A stretch of DNA of 64,000 bases, taken from NCBI RefSeq assembly GCF_004362215.1, contig NZ_SNWR01000001.1, positions 5,190,001 to 5,254,000 on the forward strand. Reading direction: 5' to 3'. Position numbers and translations under genes: made by a program. Below are positions 25,630 to 34,636 of this stretch, in pieces. The notes beneath the pieces were generated by a model, which was not told the origin of the DNA, did not search any database, and was given only the letters and a program-made list of their open reading frames with translations. Source of the DNA: Paractinoplanes brasiliensis. Lineage in GTDB: Bacteria; Actinomycetota; Actinomycetes; Mycobacteriales; Micromonosporaceae. The stretch's first letter is position 1. Every line of letters starts with the position of its first letter.

Positions 25630-26300
25630 GACGCTTTCTGCGCGAGAACGCGATCGGCGTCGTCTTCGGGCTGCTCTTCCTGATCGTGCTGGCCGGGCAG
25701 GCGTACGCGGGCCTGGCGGTCTTCAACGAGGGCCAGCGCGCCTCCGGGCTGCCGGACGTCTCGTTCTGGCGTTATGTGACCTCGGCCGGCTTCGGCGTCG
25801 ACGTGGCGGAGAACTGGCAGTCCGAGTACCTGCAGTTCTTCCTCTTCATCGTGCTGACCGTGTGGCTGCTGCAGAAGGGCTCGCCCGAGTCCAAGTCGCT
25901 GGACAAGCCGGGCCGCGAGACCGAGAAGCAGCAGAAGATCGGCCCGTACGCCGATGAGAACTCCCCGAAGTGGGCGCGTGCCGGCGGGTGGCGTACGTCG
26001 GTGTTCTCGAACTCGCTCGGTCTCGTGATGGGTCTGATCTTTCTCGGCTCGTGGCTGGCGCAGTCGGTCGCCGGGGTCGTCGCCTTCAACGAGGAGCAGC
26101 TCAGCGAGCGGCAGGACCCGGTCTCGTGGGGTCAGTACGTGCTGGAGCCGGATTTCTGGAACCGGACTCTGCAGAACTGGCAGTCGGAGCTGCTCGCGGT
26201 GGCGTCCATGGCGATCCTCGCCATCTACCTACGGCAGCGCGGGTCGTCGCAGTCCAAGCCGGTCGGATCGGCGCACGAGGCGACCGGGGTCGAGGGCTGA
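25626..26300 (+). CDS. DUF6766-family membrane protein
   Basis: 224 aa. Two related halves: each has a membrane span ending GLAVFNE or GVVAFNE, then an FW(R/N)...W segment, then NWQSE(Y/L)LQ leading into a second span. The two copies (about residues 10-90 and 125-210) show an internal duplication with four helices. The role of DUF6766 is unknown. It is coupled to the microprotein and lipoprotein upstream, so the three form an operon at the cell envelope. Confidence 0.75.
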   Translation: MRRFLRENAIGVVFGLLFLIVLAGQAYAGLAVFNEGQRASGLPDVSFWRYVTSAGFGVDVAENWQSEYLQFFLFIVLTVWLLQKGSPESKSLDKPGRETEKQQKIGPYADENSPKWARAGGWRTSVFSNSLGLVMGLIFLGSWLAQSVAGVVAFNEEQLSERQDPVSWGQYVLEPDFWNRTLQNWQSELLAVASMAILAIYLRQRGSSQSKPVGSAHEATGVEG

Positions 26301-26427
26301 CCTCCGGCTTTGTCCAGCATCGGTCGGATGTCCGACGGATCGACCATCGTCAGTTCTGTCGGCTCCGCGACGAATGTTAACTTGACGGCCAGACGTACCG
26401 AGCACCTGCTGGTCACAGGGGGCGGCC

Positions 26428-27849
26428 TTGACCGAGCATGCCGACGCACACCAGTTCTTCCACCGTGTGGTCGGGATCGACCTCGGCACCAGCTCCTGCG
26501 CGGTCTCGGTGTGGGACGGCACGCAGCTGCTGATGGTCCGCGGCCCGACCGGCGCCGCCACCCTCCCCGCCTCGGTGGGGCAGGACAGGGCGGGTCAGGT
26601 GGTCGCCGGGGTGCCACCGGCCGAGGACGCGGAGAACGTGATCGCCGGCATCAAGCGGCGCCTCGGCACGGGAGAGAACATCCGTTTCCGAAGCCGTTCC
26701 TATCAACCCCGTGAGATCTGCGCGTTCCTGCTGATCGAGCTCAAGCGGCAGGCCGAGGCGTTCGTCGGCGAGGCGATCCACGACGCGGTGATCACCGTCT
26801 CGGCCGCGGCCGGGGAGGCCCAGCGACGGGCGTTACGCGAGGCGGCGGGGTTGGCTCAGCTCAACGTGCGGCGGCTGCTGGAGGATCCGGTGGCCGCCGC
26901 GATGGCGCTCGGGGTGGGCGCCCGCCCGGGCACGTACGCGATCTACGACCTGGGCGGCGGCACGTTCGACGCGTCGGTGGTGCGGGTCGCCGACGGCACG
27001 GTCGACGTCCTGGGCACCTCGGGCGACCAGCGGCTGGGCGGCGACGACTTCGACGAGCTGATCGTCGGGTACGCCCTGCGGCAGATCCGCGAGCGGCACC
27101 ACGTCGACCTGAGCATGGACGCGACCATCCGGCAGCGCATCCGGTGGGAGGCCGAGATCCGCAAGCGCGAGCTGTCGGTCGCCGACACCACGACCCTCGA
27201 GCTGCCGGTGCTGACCGCCACGGTCAGCGCCAGTGTGCCGCTGAGCCGCCGCGCCTTCGAGGCGATGATCGAGCCGGACGTGCAGCGCTCGCTCGACCTG
27301 CTCACCGAGGCGATCGCGGCGGCCCGGGCGGCGCACGGCGTGGGGTGGGGCGACATCGACGAGGTGGTGCTGGCCGGCGGCTCGACGCGCATCCCGGCAA
27401 TCCGCGACCGGCTGGCCGGGTACTTCGGCTGGGGCGCGGCCCGCATCCGGGTCGACCTCGACCCCGTCGAGATGGTCGCGCGCGGGGCCGGGCTGGTGGC
27501 CCGCGACTACGAGCCGGCGACCCTGTTCGAGGGCTCGCCGGTCGGGTTGCTCAGCGCCAGCCTGCGCTTGCGGGCCGAGCTGGCCGCGCCCGAAACACCG
27601 GCGGCGGAAGAAGAGCCGGCCGAGACGCCCGACCCACCCGGGCCGCCGGGACCGCCGGCCGAGACTCCGGCCGACTTCCGCCGGGTTGCCGAGGCCACAT
27701 ACATGTTGTTGCTGCAGGACGGGGACCTGGGCCCGCTCGGCGCGGCGTACGGCGCCTTCATCTCCGCGGTGCTGGCCGCGGCCCCGGACGCCCGCCTGGC
27801 CGAGCTGGGCCGGCGGCTGAGCGCGGAGTACGAGCGGGCGTCGGGCTAA
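26428..27849 (+). CDS. Hsp70-like (DnaK-type) ATPase without a canonical substrate domain
   Basis: 473 aa from TTG 26428. The actin-fold nucleotide-binding domain is complete: phosphate 1 GIDLGTSSCAVSVW, phosphate 2 IYDLGGGTFDASVV, GGDDFDELI and VVLAGGSTRIPAIRD. After about residue 390 a Pro/Glu-rich linker (EEEPAETPDPPGPPGPPAE) leads to a roughly 60-residue helical tail instead of the beta-sandwich substrate domain of DnaK. Stand-alone Hsp70-like proteins of this form are common in actinobacteria and their clients are unknown. No DnaJ or GrpE lies nearby. It ends 9 bp before the LLM gene, so the two may be co-transcribed. Confidence 0.82.
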   Translation: MTEHADAHQFFHRVVGIDLGTSSCAVSVWDGTQLLMVRGPTGAATLPASVGQDRAGQVVAGVPPAEDAENVIAGIKRRLGTGENIRFRSRSYQPREICAFLLIELKRQAEAFVGEAIHDAVITVSAAAGEAQRRALREAAGLAQLNVRRLLEDPVAAAMALGVGARPGTYAIYDLGGGTFDASVVRVADGTVDVLGTSGDQRLGGDDFDELIVGYALRQIRERHHVDLSMDATIRQRIRWEAEIRKRELSVADTTTLELPVLTATVSASVPLSRRAFEAMIEPDVQRSLDLLTEAIAAARAAHGVGWGDIDEVVLAGGSTRIPAIRDRLAGYFGWGAARIRVDLDPVEMVARGAGLVARDYEPATLFEGSPVGLLSASLRLRAELAAPETPAAEEEPAETPDPPGPPGPPAETPADFRRVAEATYMLLLQDGDLGPLGAAYGAFISAVLAAAPDARLAELGRRLSAEYERASG

Positions 27850-27858
27850 GGTCACGGC

Positions 27859-28764
27859 ATGTTGATCAGTTGTGGCGCTCCGGTTGCGGGGGCGTGGGCC
27901 GAGCCGGCGACGCTGGGCGAGTTCGCCGAGCGGGCAGAGGCTCTCGGCTATCACGGCCTCTGGTCGTTCCAGCGGCTGCTGGTCGGGGTCGATCAGCCGA
28001 TGCTCCCGGTCTATCACAGCGTGCTCGACCCGCTGATCGCGCTGACCTGGGCCGCCGCCCGCACCAGCACGATCCGCCTGGGCGTCGCGGTGATCAACAT
28101 CCCGTACGTCTCCCCGGTGCTGCTGGCCAAGCAGGCCGCCACCCTCGACCTGCTGTCCGGCGGCCGGCTCGACCTGGGCCTGGGCACCGGCTGGTCGCCG
28201 CCCGAGTTCGAGGCCACCGGCTCCGACCCGAACCCGCGGGGCAAGCGCCTCCGCGAGTACCTCGAGGTGCTGCGCACGCTGTGGAACGACCCGGTGGCGT
28301 CGTTCACCGGCGAGCTCTATTCCGTGCCCGAGAGCACCACCGGCCCGCGTCCCGTGCAGCCAGGCGGCCCGCCGGTGCTGCTCGGGGGCACGGCCGACGT
28401 CGCGTTGCGGCGGGCCGGGCGGCTCGGGGCGGGCTGGGTGAGCAGCAGCCGGCTCAGCTTCGACGACATCTCACGCGGCGCCCAGATCGTGCGGCGCGCG
28501 GCCGAGGAGGCGGGCCGGGACCCCGATGCCGTACGGGTCGTGGTGCGCGCCGTGGTGCGTCCCGGTCTGCGCGACGATGCCGTCCCGCTGTCCGGGGACT
28601 GGGATCAGATCCGCGCCGGCGCCGAGCTCTACGCCGAGGCGGGGGTCACGGAGCTGTTCTACGACCTGAACTGGGACCCGCTCATCGGGGCGCCCGACGC
28701 CGATCCGGTGGTGGCCCGGGAGCGGGCCGGCGAGATCCTCACGGCGCTGGCGCCCCGCCCCTGA
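27859..28764 (+). CDS. LLM-class F420-dependent oxidoreductase
   Basis: 301 aa, one TIM barrel of the luciferase-like monooxygenase family. TLGEFAERAEALGYHGLWSFQRL at the start, STIRLGVAVINIPYVSPVLLAKQAATLDLLS, and GRLDLGLGTGWSPPEFEATG are classic for the F420-using branch. Actinobacteria use cofactor F420 widely; the substrate here cannot be predicted. ATG 27859. Confidence 0.85.
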   Translation: MLISCGAPVAGAWAEPATLGEFAERAEALGYHGLWSFQRLLVGVDQPMLPVYHSVLDPLIALTWAAARTSTIRLGVAVINIPYVSPVLLAKQAATLDLLSGGRLDLGLGTGWSPPEFEATGSDPNPRGKRLREYLEVLRTLWNDPVASFTGELYSVPESTTGPRPVQPGGPPVLLGGTADVALRRAGRLGAGWVSSSRLSFDDISRGAQIVRRAAEEAGRDPDAVRVVVRAVVRPGLRDDAVPLSGDWDQIRAGAELYAEAGVTELFYDLNWDPLIGAPDADPVVARERAGEILTALAPRP

Positions 28765-29537
28765 CGATCACTCAGCGTGGCGAGCTTGATCCGGCCGTGC
28801 CATGCCCCGTTCACCCGGTGTCGTCGCAGCGAACGCGGGGGGTGGCGGGGGTGCCCGCGGGCCTGCGGGCGGTTGCCGGCTGTCGCCCGGAGGTAGCAGG
28901 TTGTCGATGGGTCATGGTCATCGGCGAAGACGTGGTTCGAAGTCTTATATAGCGTCGAATGGAGGGGGTATTCGTTATCGAAATGGCGGTCGTCTTCCTA
29001 TGGGGCTCTTTCCCGGCCCCACGAAGAGTAGTTCCGGCGACACGCCGAGGCTTCGGAGATCACCGTCGAACCGCGTCCCGGAACGCGGGATGACCGTCGA
29101 TACGGCCCCGGGGTGACGTGCCGACCGAAGATCTTGCGCTACCTGGGCCCATGTGCCGGAGGAAACCACGGCGGCCACTCGCCATGATCGACATTGTCGC
29201 GAAACCGGGCGGAAACAGCGGCCCGCCGCGTCGGCGATGCGACTTTGATAACTTTGCGCAACAGTACGATTGCCCTCTGGTTTTCCATAACGGACATCGG
29301 AGTCATATATGGCAGTCGATACGGGCGATTTCTCCGCTGGAGTGGCGCTTCGCACCCTACGCGGGCGGCACCGGCAGTGAGGTTGAGCATCCAACCCTTT
29401 CAGCGGGCTGTTATTCATTCGATGCGTCAACTCATTTCCTACGAGCCAGTTCCGGGCTACCTTTCCCAGCGCAGCATCCGAATACCTCTCACGCGCGGCG
29501 CATGTGAGGTGTGTCGTCCGATGGAGGTGACCGACGC
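28765..29537. other. 773-bp intergenic region before the oligopeptide ABC operon
   Basis: No convincing gene. Open frames on both strands (for example 28801-29116 plus and 28975-29430 minus) have no family resemblance, and coding-type third-position bias is absent. The stretch from about 28930 to 29450 is visibly richer in A/T than its surroundings, with words such as TTATATAG and TTGATAACTT. It probably holds the operon promoter and a long leader. Confidence 0.5.
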
Positions 29538-30563
29538 GTGGAACCGCTGATCGAGGAAGCCGAGCTTGCCCGGGCCGGCTCCCCGACCGATGCCATGACG
29601 AGCCCGGACACCGCCCCTGAGAAGAAGGTGGACACCCGGCGTAAGTCTCCGACGCAGATCGCCCTCGCGCGGCTGCGCAAGGACAAGGTCGCGGTGATCT
29701 GCGCGAGCATCTTCCTGTTCTTCGTGCTGATCGCGATCTTCGCGCCGCTGCTGGCGAAGCTCGAGGGGCAGGATCCCACGACCCTGCACCAGGACCTGAT
29801 CGACCAGTACGGCTATCCGACGATCGCGCCGAACGGCGAGCACTGGTTCGGCGTCGAGCCGCGCCTGGGCCGCGACCTGTTCGCGCGTTTCGTCTACGGC
29901 GCCCGGCCGTCCTTGATCGTGGCCTGCTCGGTCACGATCATCACGACCATCATCGGTGTGGTGGTCGGCCTGCTCGCCGGTTTCGTCGGTGGCTGGCTCG
30001 ACCGCATCCTCTCCTGGGTCATCGACTTCGTCCTGAGCCTGCCCTACCTGCTCTTCGCGATCGCCGTGCCGGCCGTGCTGCTGTCGATCTTCGTCGGCAC
30101 CTCGGAGAACGCGGCCACGCAGGACGTGGCGAACGCCCGGTTCTACAGCCTCATCATCGTGCTCTCCTTCTTCGGCTGGGCGAGCCTCGCGCGACTGATC
30201 CGCGGCGAGGTGCTCTCCCTGCGCGAGCGTGAGTTCGTCGCCGCGGCCAAGGTGCTCGGCGTGCCGACCCACAAGGTGCTCTTCAAGGAGCTGCTGCCCA
30301 ACCTGGTGGCTCCCATCGTCATCTCGGTGTCGATGGCTCTACCGAGCTACATCGTCGTCGAGGCCGGCCTGACCTACCTCGGCGTGGGTCTCACCGAGCC
30401 GACTCCTTCCTGGGGTCTGACGATCTACGCCGCGCAGGCCTTCTACCGGGCCGATCCGCTCTACCTGTGGATCCCGGTGGCGGCCATCACCATCCTCGTG
30501 CTCTCGCTGAGCCTTCTCGGCGACTCGATCCGTGACGCATTCGATCCCCGCACCCGCCGGTGA
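29538..30563 (+). CDS. Peptide/oligopeptide ABC transporter permease (DppC/OppC type)
   Basis: 341 aa. GTG 29538 is chosen because GGAGGTGA lies 7 nt upstream; GTG 29511 is in frame but lacks this. An acidic N-terminal tail precedes a first helix (VAVICASIFLFFVLIAIFAPLL) typical of the OppC_N segment, then five more spans. The ATPase-docking loop is EFVAAAKVLGVPTHKVLFKE. It pairs with the DppB-type permease at 32510 to form the channel. Unusually, this C-type permease comes first in the operon, before the binding protein. Confidence 0.9.
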   Translation: MEPLIEEAELARAGSPTDAMTSPDTAPEKKVDTRRKSPTQIALARLRKDKVAVICASIFLFFVLIAIFAPLLAKLEGQDPTTLHQDLIDQYGYPTIAPNGEHWFGVEPRLGRDLFARFVYGARPSLIVACSVTIITTIIGVVVGLLAGFVGGWLDRILSWVIDFVLSLPYLLFAIAVPAVLLSIFVGTSENAATQDVANARFYSLIIVLSFFGWASLARLIRGEVLSLREREFVAAAKVLGVPTHKVLFKELLPNLVAPIVISVSMALPSYIVVEAGLTYLGVGLTEPTPSWGLTIYAAQAFYRADPLYLWIPVAAITILVLSLSLLGDSIRDAFDPRTRR

Positions 30564-30594
30564 CGTGGTGACGCCCAGTATGAGAAGAGGAGAA

Positions 30595-32340
30595 ATGGCA
30601 AGGCGATTCAATGTTGCCGTGGCTGCCACTGCCGCCGTGGCACTCGGCCTGGCGGGCTGCAGTAGCCCTTCGTCGAACAACGACTCGTCCAACGGCTCGT
30701 CCGACGCCGGCAAGATCACGACGCAGTCCAACGCGACCGACCCGAACGCCAAGGGCCCGGCCAAGGAGATCCCGGGCGCCCGCCCGGGCGGCGTGCTGAA
30801 CGTGCAGGCGCAGACCACGCCGAACACGTTCGACCCGACCGACATCTACTACGTCGACTCGAACCAGATCGGCAAGCTGCTGTTCCGCACGCCGACCCAG
30901 TTCGACATCCGCGACGGCAAGCCCACCCTCGTTCCCGACCTGACTGACCTGGGCACCCCCTCGGCCGACAAGCTGAGCTGGACGTTCAAGATGCAGCCGG
31001 GCATCAAGTACGAGGACGGCACCGAGGTCAAGGTCGAGGACCTCGCGTACGCGATCAAGCGGTCGTTCGCCCACGACATCTACGTCAACGGCCCGGCGTA
31101 CCAGCTGAGCTACTTCAAGGACGGCGACAAGTACAAGGGCCCGTACAAGGACGGCACCACCTACGCCGGTGTGGAGACCCAGGGCACCGACACCCTGATC
31201 ATCCACCTGGCCACGCCGTTCCAGGACCTGCCGTTCTACATGACCTTCCCGATGTTCACGCCGATCCCCGAGGCCAAGGACACCAAGCAGGAGTACAAGA
31301 ACAAGCCGCTGGCCACGGGCCCGTACAAGTTCAAGAGCTACCAGGCCGGCAGCTCGCTGGTGCTCGAGAAGAACACCAACTGGGACCCGAACACCGACCC
31401 GGCCCGCCACCAGTACCTGGACGGCTACAACTTCCAGTGGGGTGTCGACGCGGTCAAGTCGCAGACGGCCGTCCTCAACAGCAACGGCCAGGACGCCAAC
31501 GCGATCAACTACGACGTCCTCGACGCCACGCTGATCCCGCAGCTGACCGGCGAGAAGAAGTCGCAGCTGGTGCAGGGTGAGAGCCCCTGCACGATCGTGT
31601 GGCAGCTCGACAGCCGCAAGATCCCGCTGGAGGTCCGTAAGGCGATCGCCAAGGCGTACCCGAACGACCAGATCTGGAAGGCCGCCGGCCTCAACGACTA
31701 CGTCGCCGAGCCGGCCAGCACCGTTATGCCGCCGTCGGTCCCGGGCTACGAGAAGTACACCCCCGTCGCCGACCTGACCGGCACCGGCGCCGGTGACCCG
31801 GCCGCCGCGAAGGCCATGCTCGAGGCCGCCGGCAAGGTGGGCTTCGAGGTCAGCTGGTACTTCGACAACCAGAAGCCGCAGACCCAGCAGGTCAGCCAGA
31901 TCCGGGCCGACGCGTTGACCAAGGCCGGCTTCAAGGTCAAGCCGATCGGAACCTCGACCGCCGACCTGCGGACCAAGAAGGGCGACTACGACGCCCCGGT
32001 CAACATGGGCCAGAGCCCCGGCGGCTGGTGCTCCGACTGGCCGTCCGGTGGTTCGTGGTTCCCGGTGCTGTTCCGTTCGCAGAGCATCGCCGAGGGCCAG
32101 AGCTGGGGCATGCTCAGCGACAAGGCTCTCGACAAGGAGATCAACGACATCGCGAACCTGCCGGCCGAGGAGTCGACCGCGAAGTGGGCCGCTCTCGACA
32201 AGAAGATCATGGAGCAGTACATCGCGGTTCCGCAGTACTACGACAAGCTGGCCGTCGTGAAGGGCACCAACGTCGGTGACACCACCGGCGACCCGACGAT
32301 GGGCATGCCGAACTTCAGCAACATGTACCTGAAGAGCTGA
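30595..32340 (+). CDS. ABC transporter solute-binding lipoprotein, family 5 (oligopeptide type)
   Basis: 581 aa. Signal peptide with lipobox LGLAGC (Cys22), then a Ser/Asn-rich tether. The SBP_bac_5 fold is shown by GGVLNVQAQTTPNTFDPTD, GIKYEDGTEVKVEDLAYAIKRSFA and PLATGPYKFKSYQAGSSLVLEKN. It captures peptides or similar solutes outside the membrane. AGAGGAG precedes the ATG. Codon choice is extremely biased (AAG, GAC, CTG/CTC, ACC nearly always), indicating high expression. A perfect stem-loop 22 nt after the stop probably lets this gene exceed the downstream transporter genes in transcript level. Confidence 0.93.
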   Translation: MARRFNVAVAATAAVALGLAGCSSPSSNNDSSNGSSDAGKITTQSNATDPNAKGPAKEIPGARPGGVLNVQAQTTPNTFDPTDIYYVDSNQIGKLLFRTPTQFDIRDGKPTLVPDLTDLGTPSADKLSWTFKMQPGIKYEDGTEVKVEDLAYAIKRSFAHDIYVNGPAYQLSYFKDGDKYKGPYKDGTTYAGVETQGTDTLIIHLATPFQDLPFYMTFPMFTPIPEAKDTKQEYKNKPLATGPYKFKSYQAGSSLVLEKNTNWDPNTDPARHQYLDGYNFQWGVDAVKSQTAVLNSNGQDANAINYDVLDATLIPQLTGEKKSQLVQGESPCTIVWQLDSRKIPLEVRKAIAKAYPNDQIWKAAGLNDYVAEPASTVMPPSVPGYEKYTPVADLTGTGAGDPAAAKAMLEAAGKVGFEVSWYFDNQKPQTQQVSQIRADALTKAGFKVKPIGTSTADLRTKKGDYDAPVNMGQSPGGWCSDWPSGGSWFPVLFRSQSIAEGQSWGMLSDKALDKEINDIANLPAEESTAKWAALDKKIMEQYIAVPQYYDKLAVVKGTNVGDTTGDPTMGMPNFSNMYLKS

Positions 32341-32362
32341 AGCACCGGTAGTCAGCTGTAAA

Positions 32363-32408
32363 CCCGGGGTGGTCCGGTCCGCTAACCGGCGGACCGGACC
32401 ACCCCGGG
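32363..32408 (+). terminator. Perfect 20-bp stem-loop between binding-protein and DppB genes
   Basis: Arms 32363-32382 and 32389-32408 are exact reverse complements across a 6-nt loop (TAACCG). It lies inside the operon. Hairpins at this place in transporter operons usually cause partial termination or protect the upstream mRNA, giving more binding protein than permease. Only a short run (TAAAAG) follows. Confidence 0.8.
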
Positions 32409-32509
32409 CGTAAAAGTGGCCTCTCGGCGTGTCGGGCTACCGGCCCTGCGCGCCGTGATCAGAGAATCCGGGACATCCACCCGGCGCCGTGTGGAAAGAG
32501 GAGCAAGCG

Positions 32510-33487
32510 GTGCTGCTGTACATCTTGAAACGCGTCCTGAGCGCGATCTCCGTCGTGATCGTGACGCTGGTGGCCAGCTTCGCGTTGTTCTTCCTGGCGC
32601 CGACCGATCCGGCGGGCGTGATCTGTGGCCCCCGCTGCACCCCGGAACGCGTCGCCGACATCGAGGCGAGCCTCAACCTCGACGAGCCGCCCCTGGCCCA
32701 GATCGGCGCCTACATGAAGGGCATCGTCGTCGGGCGGGAGTACTCCAGCGGCGGCTCCACGCAGCACTGCGCCGCCCCCTGCCTGGGCTACTCCTACACC
32801 CTGGGTCAGCCGGTGACGAAGCTGCTGGCCGCGGCGCTGCCCGTCACCATCTCGATCGTCATCGGCGGAGCGGTGGTCTATCTGATCGTCGGCATCCTGG
32901 CCGGAACGATCGCCGCGCAAGTCCGCGGCACGTCGCTGGACAAGGCCGTGGTCGGCACGACCCTCTTCGTCCAGTCGATCCCCTACTTCGTCTTCGCCCT
33001 GCTCGTCGCCCTCTACGCGACGTTCCTCCCCGACTCTGGCTACCACCCGTTCCTGGACGATCCGCTGTTGTGGGCCAGTGGCCTGCTCGCGGCCTGGCTG
33101 TGTGTGGGCATCACCAACGCGGCCGCGTACACCCGATACTCGCGAGCCTCCATGATCGAGGCGCTCGGTCAGGACTTCGTACGCACCGCGACCTCCAAGG
33201 GCATCAGCCGGCGTCGCGTCGTGTACCGGCACGGCCTGCGCGCCGGGCTCACCCCGGTCGTCACCATCTTCGGTATCGACCTCGCGTTCCAGTTCACCGG
33301 CGCGATCTTCACCGAGACCATCTTCGGACTGCCCGGGCTCGGTCAGCTCACCCTGCGGGCCTTCGGGCAGTACGACCTGCCCGTTCTCATGGGTGGTGTG
33401 CTGGTCGGCTCGGTGGCCCTCGTCGTCATGAACCTCGTGGTGGACATCGCGTACACGTTCCTCGACCCCCGGGTGCGCCTCGGATGA
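32510..33487 (+). CDS. Peptide/oligopeptide ABC transporter permease (DppB/OppB type)
   Basis: 325 aa from GTG 32510 (AAAGAGGAG 6 nt upstream); GTG 32489 would add seven residues. MLLYILKRVLSAISVVIVTLV is the usual first helix. A periplasmic loop carries CGPRC and STQHCAAPC cysteines, which could form disulfides. The docking loop is DFVRTATSKGISRRRVVYRH and the end FLDPRVRLG is characteristic. It forms the channel with the permease at 29538. Confidence 0.92.
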   Translation: MLLYILKRVLSAISVVIVTLVASFALFFLAPTDPAGVICGPRCTPERVADIEASLNLDEPPLAQIGAYMKGIVVGREYSSGGSTQHCAAPCLGYSYTLGQPVTKLLAAALPVTISIVIGGAVVYLIVGILAGTIAAQVRGTSLDKAVVGTTLFVQSIPYFVFALLVALYATFLPDSGYHPFLDDPLLWASGLLAAWLCVGITNAAAYTRYSRASMIEALGQDFVRTATSKGISRRRVVYRHGLRAGLTPVVTIFGIDLAFQFTGAIFTETIFGLPGLGQLTLRAFGQYDLPVLMGGVLVGSVALVVMNLVVDIAYTFLDPRVRLG

Positions 33488-33536
33488 TCCCGGCCCGCAC
33501 CCAGGTGTTCTCACCCCGCAGCACGAAGGCGGCAGC

Positions 33537-34625
33537 ATGAGCGACCAGAGCACCCCGGCCCCGCACACGGTGGCCCGCGTTCCCCGCACCCCCGCGGCGA
33601 ACGAGGAGGCCTACCTCGAGGTCACCGATCTGCAGGTGCAGTTCCCGACCGCGGACGGCCTGGTCCGCGCCGTGCAGGGCCTCAGCTACTCGGTTCCGCT
33701 GCGCCGGACGCTGGCCATCGTCGGCGAGTCCGGCTCCGGCAAGAGTGTGTCCAGCATGGCCGTCATGGGCCTGCACGACCGCAAGGTCGCCCGGATCTCC
33801 GGCTCGATCAAGGTCGGCGGCCGCGAGATCGTCAACATGAGCGACAAGGAGCTCGAGGGCTACCGCGGCGGCGACGCTGCGATGATCTTCCAGGACCCGC
33901 AGTCCTCGCTGCACCCGTACTTCACCATCGGCGACCAGATCATGGAGTCGTACCGGGCGCACCACAACGTCAGCAAGCGCAAGGCCAAGGACCGCGCGGT
34001 CGAGATGCTGGGCCGGGTCGGCATCCCCAACCCGCGCCGCCGCGTCGACCAGTACCCGCACGAGTTCTCCGGCGGCATGCGGCAGCGCGCGATGATCGCG
34101 ATGGCGCTGGTCAACGACCCGAAGCTGCTGATCGCCGACGAGCCGACCACGGCCCTCGACGTGACGGTGCAGGCGCAGATCCTCGACCTGATCTCCGACC
34201 TGCAGCGCGACTTCGGCTCCGCGGTCGTCTTCATCACCCACGACTTGGGTGTGGTGGCCGAGATCGCCGACGACATCCTGGTCATGTACGCCGGCACCGC
34301 GATCGAGCACGGCCCGGTCAACAAGATCCTCGGCGAGCCCCTGCACCCGTACGCGTGGGGTCTGCTCGAAAGCATCCCGGCGCTGACCGGGGAACCGCAG
34401 CCGCTGCACCCGATCCCCGGGTCGCCGCCGAGCCTGCTGGCCGTGCCGACCGGCTGCCCGTTCCACCCGCGCTGCGAGTTCAAGGACCGCGTGCCGGGTG
34501 ACCTGTGCACCACCCTCAAGCCCGATCTGATCCCACGGACCGGCGATCTGGGCCGCACCTCGCGGTGCCACCTGAAGGAACCCGACAAGGTCTTCGAGAC
34601 CGAAGTCCTGCCCCGGCTGCCGTAA
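33537..34625 (+). CDS. Peptide/oligopeptide ABC transporter ATPase (DppD/OppD type)
   Basis: 362 aa. Walker A VGESGSGKS, Q-loop MIFQDPQSSLHPYF, signature FSGGMRQRAMIAMAL, Walker B LLIADEPTTALD, switch VFITHDLGVVAEI. The C-terminal oligopeptide-transporter extension has CPFHPRC, GDLC and SRCHL; four such cysteines bind a [4Fe-4S] cluster in some members. It starts 49 nt after dppB-type and ends 11 nt before the second ATPase. Confidence 0.93.
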   Translation: MSDQSTPAPHTVARVPRTPAANEEAYLEVTDLQVQFPTADGLVRAVQGLSYSVPLRRTLAIVGESGSGKSVSSMAVMGLHDRKVARISGSIKVGGREIVNMSDKELEGYRGGDAAMIFQDPQSSLHPYFTIGDQIMESYRAHHNVSKRKAKDRAVEMLGRVGIPNPRRRVDQYPHEFSGGMRQRAMIAMALVNDPKLLIADEPTTALDVTVQAQILDLISDLQRDFGSAVVFITHDLGVVAEIADDILVMYAGTAIEHGPVNKILGEPLHPYAWGLLESIPALTGEPQPLHPIPGSPPSLLAVPTGCPFHPRCEFKDRVPGDLCTTLKPDLIPRTGDLGRTSRCHLKEPDKVFETEVLPRLP

Positions 34626-34636
34626 GAGGACCGATC

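Noticed and set aside
28801..29430. Small genes in the gap before the oligopeptide operon
   Set aside because: Overlapping short frames on both strands without ribosome sites, domains or coding-type third-position bias.
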